Shown in pieces: positions 1-5,383 of a DNA stretch of 7,053 nucleotides. This DNA comes from an uncultured Oscillospiraceae bacterium (GTDB taxonomy: Bacteria; Bacillota; Clostridia; Oscillospirales; Acutalibacteraceae): assembly GCA_900555805.1 (NCBI GenBank), contig USMJ01000060.1, positions 1 to 7,053 on the forward strand. Reading direction: 5' to 3'. The notes under the pieces are model-generated. The model was not told the DNA's origin. It made no database searches and saw only the letters and a program-made list of their open reading frames with translations. Position 1 is the first letter of the stretch; the number at the start of each line of letters is the position of its first letter. A program made the translations under genes and the position numbers.

Positions 1-42
1 ACTGTGTCTATTTCAATAGGTTAAAAGTTTTTGGGGAAGGGT

Positions 43-78
43 GCGGGGAACCGCTTTTGTCAAAAAGGGGTTCCCCGC
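43..78. repeat. Long imperfect hairpin (outer unit of a two-hairpin element)
   Basis: Arms at 43-58 and 63-78 pair over 16 positions with a single G-G mismatch (53/68) around a 4-base loop. The arms begin with GCGGGGAACC and end with GGTTCCCCGC. No clear T-run follows on either strand, so it is not a textbook intrinsic terminator. It sits 24 bases from a second, perfect hairpin (103-137), and the pair may form one dispersed element beyond the end of pfkA. The structure is seen directly; its repeat-family status is inferred. Confidence 0.75.
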
Positions 79-102
79 CAAACCACCGTTCCTTTAGAGA
101 GC

Positions 103-137
103 GCGAGAGGGGATTTTTTCAAAAAATCCCCTCTCGC
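103..137 (-). terminator. Perfect 17-bp hairpin downstream of pfkA, possible operon terminator
   Basis: Arms 103-119 and 121-137 are perfectly complementary around one central base: GCGAGAGGGG followed by A and six T, then the mirror image. It lies 38 bases past the pfkA stop and is the first strong hairpin the glycolytic operon transcript would meet, so it may end or stabilise that transcript. The T-run is inside the stem rather than after it, so a classical Rho-independent mechanism is uncertain. It could instead be part of a repeat element or a 3'-end stabiliser. Confidence 0.5.
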
Positions 138-144
138 AATAATA

Positions 145-170
145 TTCGTATGTCTTTTTCGTATGTCTTT
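145..170. repeat. Perfect 13-bp tandem duplication
   Basis: The unit TTCGTATGTCTTT occurs at 145-157 and again immediately at 158-170, just 3' of the pfkA stop codon. This is probably slippage or a local duplication between the gene and the hairpin element. No function is apparent. Confidence 0.85.
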
Positions 171-175
171 GCCCC

Positions 176-1240
176 TTATTGGGTTATCTCGTCAACGATG
201 TCGTACAGCTTCGCAAATTCAGCGTGCTTCTGCTCGCAGCGAGCCTTCATCTCAGCGACCTGAGCCTCAGTGAAGCGATTGAGATCGCCGTCCTTCAGCT
301 TGCCCTTGTACATTCTGTCCATGATGAGAGCGAACTGAATGTCCATCGATACGATCTTGCTGTCGCGCTCGCAGATAACGAGATCGCTCTTGCCCTCAAA
401 GAGAGCCTCAACCGCAGCATCACCCATCTTAGCCGCAAGCAGCCTGTCGCGCAGAGTCGGCGCGCCGCCGCGAACAACGTGAGCAAGACGTGCAAACTTT
501 GTCTCAACACCGGTGCGCTCCTGAATGCGCTTTGCAAGTCCCTCGGAGAAGTTCTCAACACCCTCGGCAACCATAACAAGGAAGCTGCGCTGACCGGCAG
601 CTCTCATGCGGATGATCTTCTGCATCATCGCCTCCTCGTCAAACGGAGCCTCAAGAATAACGGTCGCAACAGCACCGCACGCAATTCCGGTCTGGATCGC
701 AATGTCGCCTGCCGCTCTGCCCATGACCTCGATCACGTTGCAGCGCGCGTGGGATTCGCAAGTGTCGCGCAGCCTGTCAGCCATCTGAATTACAGTGTTC
801 ATCGCAGTGTCGAAACCGATCGACGCGTCAGTGGACGTGATGTCGTTGTCGATCGTGCCGGGAATGCCGATCGTCGGAATTCCGCGGATCGAAAGGTCGG
901 TCGCTCCTCTGAACGTGCCGTCGCCGCCGATGGCAACGATTCCGTCAATGCCGTTCTTTTCGCAGTTTGCGAGAGCCTTTGCCATGCCCTCCTCGGTCTT
1001 GAACTCAAGGCATCTGTCCGAGTAAAGGATCGTGCCGCCGAGGGGCGCGATGTTCGCAACATCCTTCGGGGAGAGGATCTTCATGTCGTCCTCAAGAAGT
1101 CCCGAGTAGCCGCGCATGAGACCGTATACCTCAACGTTGCGGCGGATAGCACTGTTGACGACCGCGCGAACGCACGCGTTCATTCCGGGAGCGTCGCCGC
1201 CGGAGGTAAGAACCGCGATTTTTCTGAATTTTGCAGACAT
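176..1240 (-). CDS. pfkA: ATP-dependent 6-phosphofructokinase (group I)
   Basis: Cytoplasmic enzyme that phosphorylates fructose-6-phosphate to fructose-1,6-bisphosphate, the committed step of glycolysis. The 354-residue product opens with the P-loop-like TSGGDAPGMNA (residues 12-22). It has GGDG (105-108) with Gly108, the residue that in this family marks ATP rather than PPi use, and PGTIDND (127-133) with catalytic Asp131 and Gly128, again the ATP form. EVMGR (171-175) follows. It is about 30 residues longer than E. coli PfkA (320), mostly at the C terminus. The start ATG has AGGGAGGA 8 bases upstream. It is the last gene of the operon, 42 bases after the deacetylase. Aligned by eye to E. 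coli PfkA, the F6P-contacting Arg243 is Lys248 and the usual GHxQRGG is AHVVRGG. Several effector-site residues are replaced (Arg25 to Asn29, Glu187 to Val191, Lys213 to Gln217). It is probably a divergent clostridial PFK clade; function is confident, allostery is not. Confidence 0.96.
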   Translation of the reverse strand: MSAKFRKIAVLTSGGDAPGMNACVRAVVNSAIRRNVEVYGLMRGYSGLLEDDMKILSPKDVANIAPLGGTILYSDRCLEFKTEEGMAKALANCEKNGIDGIVAIGGDGTFRGATDLSIRGIPTIGIPGTIDNDITSTDASIGFDTAMNTVIQMADRLRDTCESHARCNVIEVMGRAAGDIAIQTGIACGAVATVILEAPFDEEAMMQKIIRMRAAGQRSFLVMVAEGVENFSEGLAKRIQERTGVETKFARLAHVVRGGAPTLRDRLLAAKMGDAAVEALFEGKSDLVICERDSKIVSMDIQFALIMDRMYKGKLKDGDLNRFTEAQVAEMKARCEQKHAEFAKLYDIVDEITQ

Positions 1241-1282
1241 AATAATGTCCTCCCTTATGTTATACTTAGCTTTTTTGAGTTG

Positions 1283-2227
1283 TCAGCCGGGAATGGTTCC
1301 GGTGATGAATGACGGACCGTAGCCCCGGTAAACGCCGTAGCGCGGGAGCGCCATGAGATTGTCGGACGAGACGTGCGCCGGCGATTTCGTCGTGTACGCG
1401 AAATCGAACATCTCGGACGCCACGGCGAGAACGGTGTCGTTGAAGCCGCCCGCCGGGTAGGCAATCGAGCGAACGTCGTATCCGAGAATGGCGTTGAGAA
1501 TATCCTTCGACGTCTGAAGATCGTTTCGCACCTGCTCCTCGGTCATGTTCGCAAGATTCTGGTGCGACTTCGTGTGGCTTCCGAAATGCACAAGCCCGGA
1601 TGCCGCCATCTCGCGGATCTGATCCTCGGTCATGTATCCGTCAGTCCCGATGAGATCGGTGACAATGAATATCGTCGCAACGGCGCCCTTTTCCTTCAGG
1701 ATCGGGAACATCGTTGTGTAGTTGTCCTCGTACCCGTCGTCAAACGTGAGGATCACGCTCGGACGGTCGGTCAGACGGTATTCGTCGGCGAAGATGTACG
1801 ACGCACCCGCGGCGTTTATCGCATCAAGGTGAGCGGCAAACTCGCTCGGGCGGACGAACAGCCCCTCGTAGACGCTGTACGGCTCCTCCATGATGAGGTG
1901 GTACATATACACCGTCGGCAGAATGGTTCCCTCGCCGGGCTGAACAGGTGCGGGCGCGGGCGGTTCCGTCTCAGGCAAAACGGTCTCCGTGTCGGTCACG
2001 GAGTCGCGGCCGATCCCGCTGGGTTCGTTGTCGGAGGTGGTTTCGCTGCTGACGGGCGCCGAAGTATCGGCTGCGGGAGCGGTAGTATCCGTTCCTGCGG
2101 GAGCAGTTGTGCTCACCGCGTTGTCAGTTGTTGCGGCGGGCGACGGCTGATCTTTGCCGCACGCCACGGCGCTGAGCGACAGTATTGCGGCAAGCGCCGC
2201 AGAAAGAAGCTTACGTGAAAATTTCAA
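1283..2227 (-). CDS. Lipoprotein polysaccharide deacetylase (NodB/CE4 family), TTG start
   Basis: Predicted extracytoplasmic N- or O-deacetylase acting on cell-wall or other polysaccharide; the substrate is not determinable here. With the TTG at 2225-2227 the product is 314 residues. A Lys/Arg N terminus and hydrophobic stretch end in a lipobox-like SAVAC with Cys23, so it should be membrane-anchored. Residues about 24-100 form a Thr/Ser/Ala/Pro-rich low-complexity linker, typical of a wall-spanning spacer. The catalytic domain follows: TFDDG (161-165, metal/catalytic Asp), HTKSH (218-222, metal-binding His pair) and YPAG (257-260). An ATG 31 codons upstream (2320) keeps frame but lies inside tpiA and would bury the signal peptide. 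The TTG instead has GAGG 8 bases upstream and begins 19 bases after the tpiA stop. It is co-oriented between tpiA and pfkA and so probably cotranscribed with glycolytic genes, an unexpected setting for an envelope enzyme. Confidence 0.88.
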   Translation of the reverse strand: MKFSRKLLSAALAAILSLSAVACGKDQPSPAATTDNAVSTTAPAGTDTTAPAADTSAPVSSETTSDNEPSGIGRDSVTDTETVLPETEPPAPAPVQPGEGTILPTVYMYHLIMEEPYSVYEGLFVRPSEFAAHLDAINAAGASYIFADEYRLTDRPSVILTFDDGYEDNYTTMFPILKEKGAVATIFIVTDLIGTDGYMTEDQIREMAASGLVHFGSHTKSHQNLANMTEEQVRNDLQTSKDILNAILGYDVRSIAYPAGGFNDTVLAVASEMFDFAYTTKSPAHVSSDNLMALPRYGVYRGYGPSFITGTIPG

Positions 2228-2246
2228 GACTTTTGCCTCGTGCAGA

Positions 2247-3011
2247 TTATTTTGCGGCTGCGACGATTGCGGCAAACTTCTCGGGGACGAGAGATGCGCC
2301 GCCGATAAGGCCGCCGTCAACGTTGACCTTCTTGACGAGCTCGTCGGCGTTCTTAGCGTTCATTGAGCCACCGTACTGAACGGTAACAGCCTCTGCCGCT
2401 TCCTCACCGTATGCCTCGGCGATAGCTGCGCGGACATAGCCGTTGCCCTCGTCAGCCTGATCTGCCGTCGCGGTGACACCCGTGCCGATAGCCCAAACCG
2501 GCTCGTACGCAATAATAACATTCTTAAGCTGTTCGGCTGTGACGTTGGTCAGAGCCATCTTGGTCTGGAACTTGAGAAGGGTCTCGGTGTAGCCGAGCTC
2601 TCTCTGTTCGAGAGTCTCGCCGACGCAGATGATCGGCTTGAGACCTGCGTTGAGAGCGGCAAGAGAGCGAAGGTTGACGGTCTGATCCGTCTCGCCGAAG
2701 TAGGTTCTTCTCTCGCTGTGGCCGACAACAACATATTCAACGCCGCACTCTTTGAGCATCTCGGCTGAAACTTCGCCGGTGTATGCGCCCGATGCCTTGA
2801 AGTGAACATTTTCTGCGCCGATCTTGATGTTTGAGCCTTTAGCTGCTTCAACAGCTGCGGCGATGTCAACGAACGGAACGCAAAGAACGACTTCGCAGTC
2901 AGCACCTGCGACGAGGGGCTTCATAGCGTTGATGAGAGCCGTCGTTTCCGACGGAGTTTTATTCATTTTCCAGTTACCTGCGATAACTGCCTTACGAACT
3001 GACTTTTTCAT
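2247..3011 (-). CDS. tpiA: Triosephosphate isomerase
   Basis: Cytoplasmic TIM-barrel enzyme interconverting dihydroxyacetone phosphate and glyceraldehyde-3-phosphate. The 254-residue length is normal for bacteria. Active-site elements are in order: GNWKMN (12-17) with Asn13 and Lys15, VGHSERR (96-102) with electrophile His98, and YEPVWAIGTG (169-178) with general base Glu170. YGGSM (213-217) and GGAS (237-240) form the phosphate-binding loops. The mobile loop 6 ends in GVTA rather than the usual GKTA (Val179), a mild departure in the C-terminal hinge. The ATG start has AAGGAAG upstream and lies 33 bases after the pgk stop, consistent with cotranscription. The stop is 19 bases before the TTG of the deacetylase, whose ribosome site lies in that gap, so translational coupling is plausible. 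Confidence 0.98.
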   Translation of the reverse strand: MKKSVRKAVIAGNWKMNKTPSETTALINAMKPLVAGADCEVVLCVPFVDIAAAVEAAKGSNIKIGAENVHFKASGAYTGEVSAEMLKECGVEYVVVGHSERRTYFGETDQTVNLRSLAALNAGLKPIICVGETLEQRELGYTETLLKFQTKMALTNVTAEQLKNVIIAYEPVWAIGTGVTATADQADEGNGYVRAAIAEAYGEEAAEAVTVQYGGSMNAKNADELVKKVNVDGGLIGGASLVPEKFAAIVAAAK

Positions 3012-3044
3012 GATAATACTTCCTTTTCAGATTTATTTTTAATA

Positions 3045-4238
3045 TCAGTCTTTGTCATTGAGAGCTACAACGCCCGGAAGATCCTTGCCTTCGAGGAACT
3101 CAAGCGAAGCGCCGCCGCCTGTTGAGATGTGGCTCATCTTGTCGGCGAAGCCGAGCTTCTGAATAGCTGCCGCAGAGTCGCCGCCGCCGATGATGGAGAT
3201 AGCGTTGCTGTTTGCGATAGCTGTTGCTACGCCGATAGTGCCGTTAGCGAAGTGTTCCCACTCGGAAACGCCCATGGGGCCGTTCCAGATAACCGTGCCT
3301 GCGTCCTTGACAGCGTCAGCGAACATTTCTGTTGTCTTGGGACCTATATCAAGACCCATCCAGCCGTCGGGAATATCGTCGGAGTTGACGGTCTTGTATT
3401 CGGTGTCTTCTTTATATTCCTTGCCGACAACGTTATCAATGGGGATAAGGAAGTTGACGCCTTTTTCCTTAGCACTTTCCATCATCTGCTTAGCGAGGTC
3501 GATCTTGTCGTTCTCACAGATTGAAGTGCCTACGGTGTGACCGAGAGCCGCGAAGAAGGTGTAAGCCATACCGCCGCCGACGATAAGCGTGTCAACCTTG
3601 TTGAGAAGGTTCGTGATAACTCCGATCTTGTCCGAAACCTTTGCGCCGCCGAGAATAGCAACGAGTGGTCTCTTCGGATTTTCAAGAGCGCCGCCGATAT
3701 AGGTCAGCTCTTTCTGAATGAGGAAGCCGCAGACAGCGGGGAGATAATCGGCAACGCCTGTTGTCGATGAGTGAGCTCTGTGAGCCGAACCGAAAGCGTC
3801 GTTGACATAGATCTCTGCGAGAGAAGCGAGAGCCTTCGAAAATTCGGGGTCGTTCTTTGTCTCTTCCGCGTGGAAACGGACGTTTTCAAGAAGCATTACT
3901 TCGCCGTCCTTGAGAGAAGCGGCGAGCTCTTTTGCGCTGTCACCGACAACGTCCTTAGCCATCTTGACTTCCTGACCGAGGAGCTCGGAGAGGCGAGCGG
4001 CGACGGGAGCGAGAGAGAATTCGGGGTTGAATTCGCCCTTGGGTCTGCCGAGATGCGAGCAGAGGATGACTTTTGCGCCATGCTCTATAAGATATTTGAT
4101 AGTGGGAAGTGAAGCAACAATTCTCTTGTCGCTTGTGATAACTCCGTTTTCCATTTTGACATTGAAGTCGCAGCGGACGAGAACTCTCTTGCCCTTAACG
4201 TCAATGTCTTCAACTGATTTTTTGTTTAAAACGTTCAT
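3045..4238 (-). CDS. pgk: Phosphoglycerate kinase
   Basis: Cytoplasmic enzyme transferring the acyl phosphate of 1,3-bisphosphoglycerate to ADP, the first ATP-yielding step of glycolysis. The 397-residue length is typical. The N-terminal substrate domain shows RCDFNV (22-27), SHLGRPKG (61-68) and [11 protein letters not shown] (146-156). The C-terminal nucleotide domain shows GGAKVSDK (197-204), WNGPMGV (318-324), GGGD (351-354) and STGGGA (372-377). No key residue appears missing. The ATG is preceded by AAAGGAA at normal distance. It is the first gene of the minus-strand operon, directly behind the only clear promoter, and is followed after 33 bases by tpiA. Isoleucine is mainly ATC or ATT, as expected of a highly expressed glycolytic gene. 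No gapA lies immediately upstream, so the common gapA-pgk-tpiA order is broken here. Confidence 0.98.
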   Translation of the reverse strand: MNVLNKKSVEDIDVKGKRVLVRCDFNVKMENGVITSDKRIVASLPTIKYLIEHGAKVILCSHLGRPKGEFNPEFSLAPVAARLSELLGQEVKMAKDVVGDSAKELAASLKDGEVMLLENVRFHAEETKNDPEFSKALASLAEIYVNDAFGSAHRAHSSTTGVADYLPAVCGFLIQKELTYIGGALENPKRPLVAILGGAKVSDKIGVITNLLNKVDTLIVGGGMAYTFFAALGHTVGTSICENDKIDLAKQMMESAKEKGVNFLIPIDNVVGKEYKEDTEYKTVNSDDIPDGWMGLDIGPKTTEMFADAVKDAGTVIWNGPMGVSEWEHFANGTIGVATAIANSNAISIIGGGDSAAAIQKLGFADKMSHISTGGGASLEFLEGKDLPGVVALNDKD

Positions 4239-4283
4239 GGTAATTTCCTTTCCTATTAGTTTTATAATTTTCCACCACCCTAT

Positions 4284-4319
4284 ATTCTATATCAAAGCAC
4301 TGTGTTTTTCAAGTGTCAA
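4284..4319 (-). promoter_or_regulatory. Sigma-A-type promoter of the pgk-tpiA-deacetylase-pfkA operon
   Basis: Read on the minus strand, TTGAAA (4307-4312) and TAGAAT (4284-4289) are separated by exactly 17 bases, each one mismatch from consensus. An overlapping alternative is a perfect TTGACA (4314-4319) 17 bases from TTTGAT (4291-4296), which has an extended TG motif. Either gives a 5' leader of roughly 40 bases ahead of pgk. No operator or riboswitch fold is evident in this short leader. Confidence 0.75.
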
Positions 4320-4453
4320 AAGGTATAAACATAGGAAAATTTAGTTTATTTTTTGTCGAACTTATATAATTTTTGACCGATATAATATAATGTATGCGTT
4401 GAAGTATGATTTTCGGGCAGATTTGTATACGCAATTCGGAGTTGGTGGAGAAA

Positions 4454-4490
4454 TTTCGCCGGCGCGGTAGCGAAGCGAGTGCCGGCGAAA
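4454..4490. repeat. Inverted repeat, 10-bp perfect arms
   Basis: TTTCGCCGGC (4454-4463) and its complement GCCGGCGAAA (4481-4490) flank a 17-base loop containing GCGGTAGCGAAGCGAG. No T-run follows on either strand, so it is not an obvious terminator. Confidence 0.8.
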
Positions 4491-4710
4491 GGGCGGCTGT
4501 GAGTGTATCGCGGCGCCGTCAGGCGTTGGGATGCGCGAACAGTCGCCGCGGGTGCAGTGAGCCGTTGATGATCGCTAAAGGTCGGTGAGATCGAATTTTT
4601 GACTTGCTTTATGCTAAGCCGAATTATAATCAGGAAAATTGCCATGCAGTACAGCGATATAGAACAAACCTGAAGCTGTTTGCAAACTTCTGTGCGCCGT
4701 TCCGCACCCC

Positions 4711-4742
4711 GGCGAGGGCTGCACAAATGCGCAGCCCTCGCC
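4711..4742. repeat. Inverted repeat, 12-bp perfect arms
   Basis: GGCGAGGGCTGC (4711-4722) pairs perfectly with GCAGCCCTCGCC (4731-4742) around an 8-base loop. Very stable, but without a flanking T-run. It may be part of a structured RNA or an intergenic repeat family. Confidence 0.85.
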
Positions 4743-4807
4743 TCCATCAGCCTCCGAACCCTCAATTTAGATCCGACCCGACAGTAGCGGAGAGCTTACT
4801 CGGGCAC

Positions 4808-4831
4808 CCCCGATGTCTGACGGCATCGGGG
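4808..4831. repeat. Inverted repeat, 8-bp perfect arms
   Basis: CCCCGATG (4808-4815) and CATCGGGG (4824-4831) flank an 8-base loop. It lies about 65 bases from the 4711-4742 hairpin, and the two may belong to one folded element. No function is assigned. Confidence 0.75.
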
Positions 4832-4890
4832 ATACCCTCGCAAGCTCCTACGGCGGCACTGAACCGCGCCGCCTTCACCGAAAATCAAAC

Positions 4891-4930
4891 CAGAAACAAA
4901 AAGCCTCGCACCGTTTCGGTACGAGGCTTT
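4891..4930 (-). terminator. Intrinsic terminator of the 31-aa peptide gene
   Basis: Stem 4900-4913 pairs with 4917-4930 around a TTT loop (14 positions). The only non-Watson-Crick pair, C4909/A4921, becomes a G-U wobble in the minus-strand RNA but a C-A mismatch in the plus-strand RNA. On the minus strand a T-rich tract (TTTTTGTTTC) follows the stem. Both points assign it to the minus strand, where it begins 10 bases after the stop of the small ORF. Confidence 0.88.
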
Positions 4931-4940
4931 CGATTGTCTT

Positions 4941-5036
4941 TTAGTGCTCGTCGTTGAACTTTCTGAAGAAGTCAATGATCTGCTGAATAAGATTCTTGAT
5001 GTAGTTAACGATCTCGGTGATAACGCCGTTTTCCAT
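4941..5036 (-). CDS. 31-residue amphipathic helical peptide, PSM/delta-toxin-like
   Basis: Complete miniature gene: ATG at 5034-5036, stop TAA at 4941-4943, 31 codons. A near-ideal ribosome site (AGGGAGGAA) lies 8 bases upstream, and an intrinsic terminator starts 10 bases after the stop; this combination argues strongly that it is translated. The peptide starts MENGVITEIV and ends FFRKFNDEH. Hydrophobic residues at 5, 6, 9, 10, 13, 16, 17, 20, 21, 24 and 27 follow an i, i+3/i+4 pattern, with polar residues (Thr7, Glu8, Asn11, Lys14, Asn15, Gln18, Gln19, Asp22, Arg25, Lys26) on the other face. That makes one continuous amphipathic helix with net charge about -2. There is no signal peptide, cysteine or Gly-Gly leader site. 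Size and pattern resemble staphylococcal phenol-soluble modulins and delta-toxin, but homology is not shown. Alternatives are a small membrane-associated protein or a type I toxin. The gene is likely; the function is unproven. Confidence 0.8.
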   Translation of the reverse strand: MENGVITEIVNYIKNLIQQIIDFFRKFNDEH

Positions 5037-5057
5037 GTTGAGTTCCTCCCTTTCGTT

Positions 5058-5100
5058 TCGTTACCTATATGATATCAACAATTGTTACCATATTTGTTAC
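5058..5100. promoter_or_regulatory. Phased GTTAC repeats and palindrome upstream of the small peptide gene
   Basis: GTTAC occurs at 5060-5064, 5084-5088 and 5096-5100, that is at intervals of 24 and 12 bases. The last two are part of a TTGTTAC direct repeat. AACAATTGTT (5077-5086) is a perfect 10-bp palindrome overlapping the middle copy, and TGATATCA (5070-5077) is another. No good sigma-A -35/-10 pair is visible for the peptide gene, so an activator-dependent promoter in this AT-rich region is plausible. No regulator can be named; AT-rich chance is possible. Confidence 0.4.
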
Positions 5101-5166
5101 TTAATTATGAACAAAACTTGAAATCTGCAAAAAAATGTTCAATTTTTGTCGATAGCGCTCACAGCC

Positions 5167-5205
5167 GTCAAAACGGTTGACACGGCGTTCTGTTTGCTAT
5201 ACAAT
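5167..5205 (+). promoter_or_regulatory. Sigma-A promoter of the GPH symporter gene with possible overlapping operator
   Basis: A perfect TTGACA (5177-5182) is followed after 17 bases by TACAAT (5200-5205, one mismatch). Predicted start of transcription is near 5212, giving a leader of about 170 bases before the symporter start. An inverted repeat GTCAA (5167-5171)/TTGAC (5177-5181) overlaps the -35 box and could bind a repressor. The leader itself shows no recognisable riboswitch. Confidence 0.75.
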
Positions 5206-5383
5206 ATATATAATATATGCCGCGGTTGTCGAAGAGCCGATCTTGTTTTCGGTACGCGTTTCGGTTTATGCTGCACGAAAGTTTTGCGCCGCGAGGCGGA
5301 TATGTCAATAGATTTAAATTTTCGGCGGCAGTTTTAGGCTTAGGCAGAATATGAAGAAAATATCTCTCGGAGGAAATCAAAAC

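Larger units (their letters stand above)
4346..4892. other. Long intergenic stretch with GC-rich inverted repeats, no convincing protein gene
   Basis: About 550 bases between the glycolytic promoter and the terminator of the small-peptide gene. The part at 4345-4400 is very AT-rich (repeated TATAAT-like strings); the rest is GC-rich and unlike coding sequence. Open frames on both strands (for example 4346-4765 minus and 4604-4957 plus) lack ribosome sites, recognisable domains and normal composition. Inverted repeats at 4454-4490, 4711-4742 and 4808-4831, plus a weak GC-rich pair at 4852-4857/4868-4873, suggest a structured RNA or dispersed repeat sequence. Nothing here matches an RNA family I can name. 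Confidence 0.6.

Noticed and set aside
179..1312. 377-codon open frame on the plus strand opposite pfkA
   Set aside because: Antisense to a clear pfkA in codon-complementary frame. No ribosome site or domain, and its composition (many Arg, Ser, His, Val) is that of a shadow frame.
1373..2218. 281-codon plus-strand frame opposite the deacetylase
   Set aside because: Arg/Gly-rich shadow of a gene with intact catalytic motifs; no ribosome site.
1283..2320. Longer deacetylase starting at an ATG inside tpiA
   Set aside because: It would overlap tpiA by 74 bases and add 31 residues before a good lipoprotein signal. The TTG at 2227 has a GAGG site and follows the tpiA stop.
4346..4765. 139-codon minus-strand frame in the intergenic block
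   Set aside because: No ribosome site, low-complexity Arg/Ala/Thr composition, runs through the 4454-4490 and 4711-4742 inverted repeats, and ends within the AT-rich tract.
4604..4957. 117-codon plus-strand frame
   Set aside because: It runs through two hairpins, the peptide gene's terminator and the end of that gene, with no ribosome site and no recognisable domain.
5146..5337. 63-codon plus-strand frame over the symporter promoter
   Set aside because: It spans the -35 and -10 boxes and has no ribosome site; only the last 11 codons could be initiated independently.
5206..5383. Riboswitch in the symporter leader
   Set aside because: No conserved aptamer core that I recognise, and no terminator/antiterminator pair before the ribosome site.
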